A DNA stretch of 64,000 bases from Bipolaris cookei (taxonomy: Eukaryota > Ascomycota > Dothideomycetes > Pleosporales > Pleosporaceae): contig NRSV01000007.1 in NCBI GenBank assembly GCA_002286855.1, positions 135,277-199,276 on the forward strand. The letters run 5' to 3'. Below, piece by piece: positions 12,152-22,637 of this stretch (the first letter of the stretch is position 1; each line of letters opens with the position of its first letter). Under the pieces are notes generated by a model that worked only from the letters and a program-made list of their open reading frames with translations, did no database searches and was not told the origin of the DNA. Position numbers and translations under genes: made by a program.

Positions 12152-14467
12152 TCATTGTTTCAGCAGGCGAACCACTAGCCTGTCGAAAAAGTAGCCCATA
12201 TCATCTCCTCTCGTGGCTTTGGATTTCTGCGTAAGATACCCCTCATCATTGGCCTGTCTGATCGCCGCCTGTAGGCCTGCAATGAACTTGTCCGCAGAGG
12301 TATGGGGCTGTGAAGATTCGCCCTCCCAATCCAACCTAAGCCTAGCGTGGCAACCCGAAAAGCATGCCTTGTAGAAATCCAGAAGCTCGCTAACCCCTTG
12401 CTCGTTAACCGCTAGGTCTTCTTCTGCAATGGCTGCGTTTGTTTCGTCATAGAAGTTATGATAAGGGAGCTTTGCGGCGTGGTAGTGGACAGACTCGATC
12501 GTCATGAGAACAGTAATGAGGACGGCAACAGCAATAGGCCATTCGTCGCAGTCCTTGTTCAATAGGAATTGCTCCAGAGACGAAAGCACACTCTTCATTA
12601 GACTATGAGCAAGATTCGGCATAGCGACACCAAACTGTGACCGGATGAAGCATGGCGTTGGGGTGAGATTCTCGGCTATGTTCATCATACTGCTGATGAG
12701 CTGTGCCAGGACCCAGCTCTCGGATCGCGACGGGAGTGTGATGTCACCACCCACATGAACGAGAACAAGAAGCTTGAGTGTGTCATGTAACACACGATAG
12801 TGCAAAGTGTTTTTCGGGAGAGAGCACGAGAACATGCATACCTCGCGCAGGATCCTCAATGGCGAGCAGTATAACGGGAAATCGTGGAAGTGGTGCGTTA
12901 CGAGCAAGGACAGGTGGGAGTCTAATGTTTGCAGGAGATTTGCTTGGGCATCTGGACACAGGACAGCTGGAAGGACAACGTGCCGTTGGGGCGGTCCGGA
13001 GAACGGCTTGGGTGGCCACGAGTACACAATGTGGTCGTGTACTAATGGGTGGTCGTCAAGCTGAACGGCGTTCACAGAGACCGGAAACGCCGGGCCAAAC
13101 CCAAAGTTAATCGGAACGGTGTAAGTAGTATCCGTAAGGATCTTGAAGTGCCGTGTAGAGATAAATGGCTCTAGGTTTCGAGCAGTCGGGTGCCATCCTA
13201 GGCGATCGGAAAGAAATGCTCCCGATAAATCGCTGAGCGTATGACCACGGCAGGGATGGTTGACCAGATCTCCTTTGTAGTGCTCTAGACAGGCTTTGCA
13301 CGGCATACCCGGATCACATTTTTCTTTACGCTTCTGACAGTTTGAACACGCGCGGACGATGCGCATCAATGCCGCATCACGTCGTTGTTCTGGGGTGAGG
13401 GCCTTCTTTCTCCCTTTTTGTGCTCTTCCAGACACGCCATCGGTGGTTATGGGCGATAGCTTGTTCGTCAGTGGATTGGGTTGGTACGCTACCCATCCGT
13501 AAGAGTCCGATGTAGGCGATGGTGTAGAACTTTTGCGCCGAGAAAGTGAAGCGCTTCTGGACAGAGCAACTGTGCGAGGATGGCGTGAAGCTGCAGGCGA
13601 TAGAGATGGGGTTGTAGATACTCTTCGTACAGACCCTGAGTTGTTAGTGCGATTATTGTAGCATGCAGATCTCCGAGCGGCGTCCGGGATCGCTATGGCC
13701 CTACTGTGACTGTGCAGCTCAAATCCTCCATCAGATCTAGGATACGATGGATACGACGGATACGACGGGGATGCTATATTATAACTTTGCGACAGCGATT
13801 GTGGGATAGGAATCGGCATGGCCTCTGTCCGCCCACCATCATCTTCAGGAATGGGCTCGATAATGCGTGGTTGGTCTGACCAAGCATGCCAGGTAGAGAA
13901 CGCTCTAGATGCCCTCATGTCCAGGCCACTGAAGGAATGGGACGAGCCTGTGACGTGAGGATTGTAGACCGTCTCGGCTGTACTTTCCTGAGAGCCTGTT
14001 GGCGATGAGAAGGCCTCTGGAATGCGTTCATAGCGTGTATCCAAAATCATTGATTCTGCAATGTCTGCCAATGGGGATAGGAGTGCATTGTCGGACGCGC
14101 CGAATGATCCATAGAATTGGTTTTCTTGGGGCACAGCTAACGGAGAAGTAGTCGCTTTGCCCAAAGAAGGCGAGGCAATGTAGGCGTAGCTCAGAGAAGA
14201 CTGCTCATCAAGAATTGACGACGAGGCGGAGACTGGGGTGTAGTCGAGCGAAGGTGGCAAGTCGGTGATTGATGGGGCTGCTGAGACCAAATACGGTGGT
14301 TCAGATGTGTAGCTTCCTGACAACTGAGAGTCTGCGCTGAAGCTTCCACCTTGTGCTTGGGTGTAGTTGGTCTCGCCCTGGAAGAAAGGGTCGTACAATT
14401 CTCCGTTCCAAGAAATGAGGTCTTGCCAGCCCTCGTTGGGCGAGTTGTCATACTGTGCATGGGACAT
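12152..14467 (-). CDS. Zn(II)2Cys6 transcription factor with internal DNA-binding domain
   Basis: A single exon encodes 771 residues. Unlike most of its class the zinc cluster is internal, at about residues 372-403: CSNCQKRKEKCDPGMPCKAC and a sixth Cys after LEHYKGDLVNHP. The first 370 residues are Ser/Pro/Tyr-rich and acidic, including a short SYPSYPSYP repeat, consistent with a transactivation region. The second half has helical, Leu/His-rich sequence that may be a regulatory domain. Spacing of cluster cysteines is the usual C-x2-C-x6-C-x5-C-x2-C, with a longer gap to the last Cys. Targets are unknown. The start is the first in-frame ATG. Confidence 0.85.
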   Translation of the reverse strand: MSHAQYDNSPNEGWQDLISWNGELYDPFFQGETNYTQAQGGSFSADSQLSGSYTSEPPYLVSAAPSITDLPPSLDYTPVSASSSILDEQSSLSYAYIASPSLGKATTSPLAVPQENQFYGSFGASDNALLSPLADIAESMILDTRYERIPEAFSSPTGSQESTAETVYNPHVTGSSHSFSGLDMRASRAFSTWHAWSDQPRIIEPIPEDDGGRTEAMPIPIPQSLSQSYNIASPSYPSYPSYPRSDGGFELHSHSRAIAIPDAARRSACYNNRTNNSGSVRRVSTTPSLSPAASRHPRTVALSRSASLSRRKSSTPSPTSDSYGWVAYQPNPLTNKLSPITTDGVSGRAQKGRKKALTPEQRRDAALMRIVRACSNCQKRKEKCDPGMPCKACLEHYKGDLVNHPCRGHTLSDLSGAFLSDRLGWHPTARNLEPFISTRHFKILTDTTYTVPINFGFGPAFPVSVNAVQLDDHPLVHDHIVYSWPPKPFSGPPQRHVVLPAVLCPDAQANLLQTLDSHLSLLVTHHFHDFPLYCSPLRILREVCMFSCSLPKNTLHYRVLHDTLKLLVLVHVGGDITLPSRSESWVLAQLISSMMNIAENLTPTPCFIRSQFGVAMPNLAHSLMKSVLSSLEQFLLNKDCDEWPIAVAVLITVLMTIESVHYHAAKLPYHNFYDETNAAIAEEDLAVNEQGVSELLDFYKACFSGCHARLRLDWEGESSQPHTSADKFIAGLQAAIRQANDEGYLTQKSKATRGDDMGYFFDRLVVRLLKQ

Positions 14468-16294
14468 GTCTGAGTCCAGGCGCGGTTGCGCGGTTGTGGG
14501 ATAGGGTGATTGACTGGGGAAGGCGTGGCCGGGTACGGATGAAGACCTTCCAGGTTCACCCGGCTGCTGAGCGTCTCATGCGAATGGGCGGTTGAAACGC
14601 GCAGGGACTGGATACCAAAGATGGGCAGAAACAAAGCTAATACCTGTGCAATGTGAGCCAGGCCGAAAGGTAGCTGCAGTTATATTTTGATGGGCGGCCT
14701 GGGGGCGACCGCAAGACACGGCTGAGGGCGCGCGACGCTCGCTGCCTTGCATCAGAGACGGACAGGGCAATTGACGAGTAGTCACCTACGGCCTTATCAC
14801 GTTCTCGCTGTTTATTAGTCAATTAGTGAAAGGCGTGTGTAAATGGCCGTAGGCTGTTCGTGGTGGAGAGTGCTGGGTCGAAACTATGATGTCTTGGTGC
14901 TGTCTGGCAGTGCCATCTGACCACGCACGGGTCTGCAGTATGCGCGCCGGTCAACTGCATCTGTGGTAGTCCCGCCACCGTGCTGGCGGGCAGCCTTCCC
15001 CGCTCTCCGCGACAGATTGCAACGTCAAATCACAGCCAGAGACGTGAGCCGCAGGCCATGCGGAACGAGTCTGCTAGTTCTAACGCCCGCGGCACTTGGG
15101 TGAACTATATTGGATGAGCCGAGCATCTGGGAGACTTCGCCTTGTCGTGGCTGTGAAGGATGCAGATGCAACTAGCGCACAGCCGTGGGGTTGTGCATGT
15201 CTACTTCTTTGCAAAGCGCCCCATTAGCTGTACTCTAGGATTGCTCGTGTTTGAGTCCCCCCACGATGCACCAAGTATTGCTGTGCCCTCGAGGGGGGCA
15301 TTGTCGGCGTGGAAGAAAGGGCGGTTGCCCTGTCACTAGGCTTGGAGACGTAAGTCTATAGTACTTGCGCTGGAGCGTAAGCCTACGTTTGCCGAGCCCC
15401 AGCCCGAACAAGACATCTGTCCATCCGCTTGTGGGCTGTGAAGGCTAATCGGGAAACTCGGCCAAACTGTACCTGGCCCTGACGCGGTTTCTGGAACAGG
15501 ACGTGCTGTCACGCCCAAGAACGTTTGGTGTAAGAGGAGAAGCAATAGCAAGGGAAAGCGAATCACTAGGCTGTATCAAGTAAAAGGTGGACCTTTGTTA
15601 CCATTACGCCGTCACCCTCCACACGGCCAAGCAGAAAACAGCCTGACAGAATGCCTGGTTAGCCGTCCCAACATGACATGCTACAAGCACGGCATCTTGT
15701 CCCTGCGCTAAATGAGACAGATGTTTGAAAAGCAGCTAGGGAGCCTCACTCTGCTCTCGTATACGCGGGAACAGATTCCGCATGCTTCACTTGCAATAAG
15801 TCTTCATCAGCCAAGTGCGGCATTTATTGTTGCATGAACATGGAAAAGGATTTGTTTTCAGGAACCCAACGTCGACAAAGCGGAGCGGGCCCAGCCCGTA
15901 GAGTATTAGGGCAGGTGTTTTGGCTAAAAGATACCAAACCAAACCAAACCAAAAAAAGACAAACAAGGTATGGCCGTAAGAATAAGTACATGGTAGTAGA
16001 ATGATATTCGAAACAAAACGAGTAAAAAACAAGAACAACACATGGATATGAACGTAAAACATAACACATAATGCACCAAGCCCACCCAAATCGCCAATGA
16101 CCTGGAAGCCGGGTATCATCATAGAAGGAGGAAAAGTGTGAGGGAGAATGGCCATTCTTCCGTGGCCTCAAAAATCATTTTGCTTCAACCGTCGATTTTC
16201 AAACATCAATCATATCGTCGGAGCCTTGACTGGGCGTTGGATCAGAGCATGACCACGCACGCATGCGCATGATGATGTCGAGGTCCCCGTCTAG
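14468..16294. other. Intergenic: upstream of the regulator and 3' flank of the LYAR-like gene
   Basis: 1.8 kb without a supported gene. It should contain the promoter and long leader of the single-exon regulator. A short ACCAA tandem (about 15936-15955) is visible. ORFs at 15787-16171 on the minus strand are hydrophobic but lie where the LYAR-like 3' UTR is expected and are not supported. Confidence 0.45.
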
Positions 16295-18032
16295 TCAGGC
16301 AGCCTCGGCCGGGGCAAAGAAAAGAACAACCTCGCCCCGGTCGTTCTTCCTGAGGCGTAGATCCTTCCAGAGCTCCTTCTCTTCTTCGGCCTTGGATGGC
16401 ACACGGTCAAAGTACTCGTGGCGCTCACGGTGGTATCGCTTCAAGGCTTTGTTGATGCTCATGCCGCGCTCAGAGTCGGGTCCCTTGGTGATGAAGGACA
16501 TGAATAGTCCAGCGCGGGAGTTGTAATCTGGCGAGAAAGGCGTGACATCTCCGCTGGGGCGCACAATGAGCTGACCTTCGCCATTGGGCTCTGGAGAGTC
16601 AGAGGTCGAGCGGTTGTACTCAATGGCTTTGACGACTTTGCGGTCTCGGGGCGCTGGCGAAACGGATGAAGAATACTGCCTGCGACGGATGCGGCGCACT
16701 TCCTTTGTGGAGTCTTCTCGCTTCTTCTTGGATCGAATCTTGACCAACGTGCCATTGGACTTGCGTTCCTTTCGGTCACGTTCGCGCCCACGGTCCTTGT
16801 CCTTCTTGTCTTTCTTGTCCTTCTTTTCCTTCTTTTCCGCTTCTTTCTTCTCTGCCTGCTCGCGTGCCTTTGTGTTAGACTTGCGCTGCTTTTGCTGCTC
16901 TTCCTCGTACTCTCGCTGTGCACGCATAAGCGCCGATGAATTGCCCTGTTTGGCTCGTTTCATGGGACTCAAGGGCGAGTTGGCATAGTCACCCGAATCG
17001 TCTGGCGACGGCGGGAATTCTGGTCGAGCCAGCAATCTGCTCAGTCCTCCAGTTAGGCCAGAGTGGAGCGTCGCAGGCGCATCGGCCATCATGGTATCCT
17101 TTTCATCTTGAGCTCTGACCAGCGACAGGTCAAGCTGGGTTGGAGAGTTGCGCTTGCGCTTGCGGTCCGTCTTCTTGCTTGTCGTCTCAACGTCGGTGTC
17201 GCGCGACTTGGTTCTCGAGTGCTTCGCCTTGGGAGCAGGCGTGGTATACGAATCGTGTTGCTCTCGTGAGGGGCGAATCTGATTGCCCGAGAAATCATTT
17301 TGCGCAAAGGTTTCATCGTCATCAGCCACTTGAAACTTCATGACGTCGGCAATTGTAGGCATGTACTGGTCCTCGTACGCAGGCGGCTGCCTGTCTTCGA
17401 GCATGCGCGCATCATCGATGGGTACTGCCGTTCGCGGAGCAATGGGCGTCGAGGATGGGTCGAGGAAGTCAAAGACGTTGGGAGCCTCAATGGCCGCTTG
17501 CTCGTGGTAGCCTAGGGAATGCGCCGCCGGAGGAGGAGTAGGCGCGCGTGGGGGGGCATCGACGACAGCCAGGGCGTTGTCTTCAGCGAGAGCATCTTCG
17601 GCGTATGCGTTGTGCGGGGTGAGGACTTGCGAGTTGTCGTGGTATGCGCTGTCCCTCTTCTGGGGCGGACCTTTTTTCTTCTCTTTGTAGAGTTTTCCTT
17701 GGTACTTTTGGTCTTCAGTTATGCAGGACTAGGCCATGTCAGTCAGTTGCAAGGCGCATGAGGAAACAAAGGGCTGGCGCATTGCATACCGTGTGGGACT
17801 TGTAGGAGGTGCCAGGAAAATGGACCATGCAATCGAGGCAGGTAAACGTAGCGCCATAGCATTGGTTGCGATGACCATCGAGCTTCTTCTTTGTGAGGAC
17901 GTCTCCACAGCCCTAGAGCGGCAGAGTCAGCTTCCAATGCATGTCTAGGGGAGGTGTCCCAATTGAGGGGACATGATGGTAAACAAGCAAGGGCAGGCAA
18001 GTGGTATGTACCTCGCAGGAGAAGGAGACCAT
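16295..18032 (-). CDS. LYAR-type C2HC zinc-finger nucleolar protein
   Basis: Three exons (18032-18012, 17912-17790, 17728-16295) join in frame to 525 residues. The first exon encodes only MVSFSCE, so the first zinc ligand is separated from the rest. The joined N-terminus reads MVSFSCEGCGDVLTKKKLDG, then HRNQC and FTCLDCMVHF with SHTSC, matching the paired zinc fingers of LYAR (cell growth-regulating nucleolar protein). After it come TEDQKYQGKLYKEKKK, a family signature, and a long disordered part with a Lys/Glu/Arg block (about 330-390) suited to nucleolar targeting. LYAR proteins bind nucleic acid and help pre-rRNA processing; that role is inferred from the family. An ATG at 17404 is internal. 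Confidence 0.87.
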
Positions 18033-19175
18033 GATGGCAGGACGGGAGTTGTTTCGACAGGACAGACAGACAAGAGGCGGTGAACAGCTGGCAGCAGCAG
18101 CGCCGGGGAGGAGCAGAATGAAGAGTCGGTGTGCGGGCGGAGGGGGCGCGGCGTCGTTATCACCCCTCGGTGCTGACCCAAGGAAGGTTTCAGATGTTTT
18201 GGATACCACAAAAGCTGCTATGCGCTAGGTTGCTTCGGGAACAGGGCCCCTTGCGAAGCGCGCCCTCGCGACCATCCCAAAATACAATCATGCGACCGCG
18301 CATCTTTGCCTACCGCCCTGTTAGCGCCTGCATCGGCCTCCCCACTGCAAGCCACGCGCCTGGGGAACGGGTGGGCTGTCACTGTCCGTCTTCTCCGTCT
18401 CGTCTGTCATGGTTCGCCCACCCGCAGCCGCCGCCAACGGCCATGACGCACGAGGGGGCCAAGGAACGAGGCACAGAGGGAATGGGCCAACACTGAGGGG
18501 CAGCCAGAGGCACAGAGAGGCACAGAGAGGCACAGACTGCTGTTGCGTGTAGATTGACTTGCTCGACACCACTGTCCTCGCCCGCTGATAAGGCCATCAC
18601 CATGTTGCGCAAGCCATGCCTGCGTGGCTGTATAGCGACAGGGCTGCTCCTGTCATAAGGCCAATCGCTCGCACAGCCATTCGCTACACTCTGCTTAGGC
18701 CAATCTCGAGTCCAGCTATACACACCACTACTACAGCCCAACTAAGACATTACCGCCTCTAACCCCGCTGACAAGCCTATGTGATCGGCCGGAGGTGTGG
18801 GAGCGACTACGTCAACCACTACCTAGCCTATTGGCCTGTCTTTCCCAGCTCCCTTGCTGCGGCCTGCGGCACAGTGAGGTACCCGCAGACTTTGTTGTAA
18901 CTAGTATGTCCAGAGACGCCATGTCTCCGTTTCGGACATTGCACTGCTCGTCAAGAAGCAGGATGCCCTCTCCCCAGTCCCTGCATGCATGCAGAGTGCC
19001 ATGGCGCTTGTCTTGTATCTATGCACTGTAGATATTCGACAGTGACAGACATACCCCCAGTGCCCTTCGCCATGCATGTTTTGCAGGGCTCATGACTTGC
19101 CCCATTCTTCCTCTCTCCCTTGTCCTTTGTTAGTCCATGTCACCGGGACGTCCCTGCCGCTGTGCCATTGTCCAA
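18033..19175. other. Intergenic between LYAR-like gene and ERV2
   Basis: 1.1 kb holding the LYAR-like promoter and the ERV2 3' flank. It contains a small tandem repeat at 18508-18537 and no supported gene. Confidence 0.45.
18508..18537. repeat. Three tandem copies of a 10-bp unit
   Basis: The unit AGGCACAGAG occurs three times in a row, the last copy ending in AGACT rather than AGAGA. It is a minor minisatellite in intergenic DNA. Confidence 0.85.
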
Positions 19176-19885
19176 TTATTCTTCTGCGCATCCTGTCAAG
19201 CACATTAGTATGCATCAAGTAACTTGTAGACATTGGAAAATCCACATACCGCAATCGTATGCATCACCTATGTCTTCGCAGTTGAACTCCGGCTTCTTCA
19301 ACCTCTTATTGACAATATTGTGTACGTAGCAGCCCCACATGGCTGCCGCTGTCCGGGACGACACCTGGGGAGGGTATTTGGCAAGCACTTGTCCAAAGTG
19401 CTCTGCACATTCTCCACTACACCGACAGTTAGCCGGCGCGTGACTCCAGTCGCAGATCCCCTGCGTTGTCTAAGACATACCATGGGTACAAGCGTTGGAA
19501 TAGGTGGACATATGACCGTAGCGCCTCTTTCTCCTCCTCTGTAGGCTTCTCGGGGAAGCGGGCGAAGGTTGTGTGAAGCACTTTCCAGGCCGCGCGACCA
19601 AGTTCTGCTCTGGATATTGCGCGTCAGCTCAGCTCTTGCGATACGTGTACGTTCCTATGTCCAGGCATGACCAACATACTTTGCCGTCGCGTTTCCCAGC
19701 TTTGGCGCAATTGCGTGTCCTGTAAGCAGGCTTTCGCTAGTATGGCCAAGATCCCATCCGGGTGTCGTGAAAGCAAGGTGGCCTGGAGTTACTTTGTAGG
19801 GGCCTAGGAGGAAGAATGAACAGAGGGCCATGGCGAGTATGGCGAGGACTGCGAACCGCGCGCGGAGACCGGCCACGCGAAACAT
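19176..19885 (-). CDS. ERV2: FAD-linked ER sulfhydryl oxidase
   Basis: Four exons (19885-19680, 19609-19481, 19416-19250, 19192-19176) give 172 residues. An N-terminal hydrophobic segment (about 11-27) serves as ER signal-anchor. The Erv/ALR domain then starts at AELGRAAWKVLHT. The redox-active CGEC (112-115) is formed by joining exons 2 and 3 within its first Cys codon. WGCYVHNIVNKRL binds FAD and EFNCEDIGDAYDC closes the fold. The C-terminal CGC (167-169) is the shuttle disulphide that marks ERV2 rather than mitochondrial ERV1, and it too is split by an intron (consensus branch TACTAAT), the last exon being 17 nt. The protein passes disulphides to PDI in the ER. It is divergent from the aminotransferase gene. 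Confidence 0.92.
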
Positions 19886-20357
19886 GACGGGATAAATATG
19901 CTAGAGATATCAAAATACAAAAGAGAGGTTATTCAAGATGAGAAGTGTTAATCCATGGTGTGTTCAAAAGCGTATTGGTGCAGTTACAGATAGTCACATC
20001 CTCGATGCCTCAGATTACGCCAAGAAACGACACACCCGGCACGTCACGCCTGGGTGGTTCCACCATGCAGGTAAGTCTGCAGGTACAGACGCGAGATGCA
20101 GCGCGGCACAGTACAGCCGAAAAGCAAAATTAATAATGGCTTCAAAGAGAAACACCAGGCTTGACATCAGCACCTCTTGATATATTGTAGCGGTTGATTC
20201 AGGATATCGGCGGTTGCGGGCCACCGATATCGCTCTCTTACTAGTTGACCTTCTTGACCCTTCGGAAGCAACCAAAACTTTCCGAGCCCCAATCCATCTT
20301 GCATAATAATTCATACCCCATCACCAGCACCCACACTACACTGAGTCTATAGCAATC
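19886..20357. promoter_or_regulatory. Divergent promoter region between ERV2 and aminotransferase
   Basis: 472 bp between two outward-facing start codons; it must hold both promoters. Short ORFs inside lack coding features. No specific site is claimed. Confidence 0.45.
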
Positions 20358-21763
20358 ATGTCTGACTTTCCTCCATCACCAGTCGATACCATCGGTACGT
20401 TGGCTGCTATCTACTGACAAACGGGGTTGATTTTTTTTGCTGACTGTTCTAGATTGGAGCAACATAGGCTTCAAGATCCGAGAAGGTATGACTATGTTCC
20501 GTTCATGACTATTCAAGATTATACATACTTGATGGTATCAATGTGTCTTACAAGAGAAGGCACACCTCTTTTGGAAGATGCCGCATGTCTACCATTTCCT
20601 TCTGTACAGCACATTTCGACACCAAAAAACACAATTATTGAGTCTTAACCTAATGCATTTGAAGTTGCTGGCCATGTTGAATCACATTACTCAGTCGAGA
20701 CTGGAAAATGGACGCCTCCGGTTTTCGTCGAAGACCCTTACCTCCGTATCCACGGCATGGCGCCTGGTCTGAATTACGGCATGCAGTGCTACGAGGGAAT
20801 GAAGGCGTTCCGGGCACCAAACAATACCATCAATATCTTCAGGCCAAACAAGAATGCCGAGCGTATGCAGCACTCTGCTTCATTCATTTCGATTCCAGAA
20901 GTGCCGACAGATCACTTCCTTGCTTGCTGCAGCCTGGCTGTAGGCATGAATGCGGCCTATGTACCACCCCATGAGACGGGTGCAGCCATGTACATCCGGC
21001 CATTGCTCTTCGGAAGCTCTGCACAGCTCGGTCTGAACCCTCCACAAGAATACACATTTGTCGTCTACTGTATCCCAACCGGTGTCTACCATGGATCCAA
21101 CCCCGTGGACGCTGTCATTCTCGAAGACTTTGACCGTGCTGCTCCAGAAGGTACCGGATCAGCAAAGGTCGGCGGAAACTACGCTCCAGTATTGAGACAT
21201 AGCGAGAAAGCATACAAAGCTGGCTACGGTATCACTCTCCACCTGGACAGCAAGACCAGGAGTGTAGTCGATGAGTTCTCCACATCTGCCTTCATTGGCG
21301 TGAAGAAGGATGGCAACAAAGTCAAGCTCGTCGCCTCCAACAGCAAAAATGTTATCCAGAGTGTCACTGGAGATAGCGTTTTGAGAATTGCTGAGTCTTT
21401 AGGGTGGGAAGCGGAGTCACGCGAGGTACTACATGCGAGCCATTAGGTTTTGGACTGTGCTGACAATATCAGATTGCCTACAATGAGCTGAGTACTTTCG
21501 ACGAAGTTCTAGCTGCCGGAACTGCCGCAGCTCTGGTCCCCATCAAGTCTATCACTATGCAATCCAAGGGTGACAAATTCACATATGCAGAAGCCCAGCA
21601 AGAGCCAGGCCCAGTATGCAAGAAGCTTCTCACAACCCTCAAGGGAATCCAGCAGGGCAAGATTGAAGACAACAAGAACTGGCTATTCAAAGTTGAAAGA
21701 CCAGAGCAGTTTGGAAAGCAAGATCAGACAAACGGCGCCAAGATTGTTGGACAGCTGCCGTAA
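20358..21763 (+). CDS. Branched-chain amino acid aminotransferase (class IV PLP enzyme)
   Basis: Four exons (20358-20394, 20453-20485, 20665-21425, 21473-21763) join to 373 residues. The enzyme interconverts Leu, Ile and Val with their 2-oxo acids, using 2-oxoglutarate/glutamate. GMQCYEGMKAFR (about 62-73) and YIRPLLFGS (about 133-141) shape the substrate pocket. GSAKVGGNYAP carries the PLP lysine (about Lys191). VVDEFSTSAFIGV replaces the EVGTMN-type loop of plant and animal enzymes, a variant of fungal paralogues, so substrate preference could differ. The N-terminus lacks a clear mitochondrial presequence, suggesting a cytosolic form. Intron 2 (179 bp) is longer than its neighbours. Confidence 0.9.
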
Positions 21764-22637
21764 GAGTATTCATCTGGCTTGCTTAAATGAGGCGTACAAT
21801 GGTTCAGTGCTCGGCATCTCAAAAAAAAGCAGTTGCTTAGCTTTCCTGAAGAAGACGACCATCACGAATGTACACGTAGATAAAGCATTGATGCATAACA
21901 AAGCATGTCTATATGCCCATCTCTAGCCATTTGTCCTACTATATCCTGCATGAATGGATAGATGGGCCACATGCCATTTATAGGACCAAGACAGCTTGTC
22001 GTGTATGAGCATGATTATCATGCCATTTCGCACCGCAAACCTCTCAAACACTGTAATTGTTGAAACAAGGTCCCTCTAGTAGCATAACTACTATAGGTAA
22101 CTAAGTGGGAGTGGCAAGGTGGGTAGTTCTAACGTCTACTATTCGGCATATCCACTGTGTTACAATCTATCTACTACGCGTACGCGACAACGTGTATTGT
22201 GTGCACACGCGCAGCACTGGCCACCATGTGGCGCCATTCTCTCGCCCAGGCCTTGAACTTTCTTCTACCAACCTGGACTGGACTCGCATATTCTCGACAG
22301 TAATAGTGTTTAAAAAGGGGTACACATGTATACTTATATTGCAGAGTTTACAATAAAAAAGCTCCCGCGGCAAGTAGGGGTGCCCCGCCCAGCGAATCTG
22401 GCCAGGCGCATACGTCATCCCTGCATATTGCCCGCATGAAGGTTTCGGCATCTTTTGGTCGGCCTTGGCCCCAGCGAGACAGGCATCTGGCATTTCCACC
22501 TACCGTATTTCCCAGAGGCCTGGGCCCTTATTATAATATCGTCCCTGTCGCCTGCAGCCTTGTAAAAGGTACCCACGGCGACCGCACCACACCACACCAC
22601 ACCTCTTCCACAAGCCACTACGGCACCGCGTGCCAAC
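21764..22637. other. Intergenic between aminotransferase and DEN1-like protease
   Basis: 874 bp, AT-rich first and GC-rich closer to the next start. It holds the aminotransferase 3' UTR and protease promoter; no gene is supported. A CCACACCACACCACACC stretch lies about 40 bp before the next ATG. Confidence 0.45.

Noticed and set aside
7165..14467. Secondary-metabolite cluster suggested by two Zn2Cys6 regulators
   Set aside because: No backbone synthase, transporter or tailoring enzyme lies nearby; the neighbours are housekeeping genes.
15787..16171. Hydrophobic ORFs of 115-122 aa, minus strand
   Set aside because: AT-rich translation in the expected 3' UTR of the LYAR-like gene, no plausible start context and no family.
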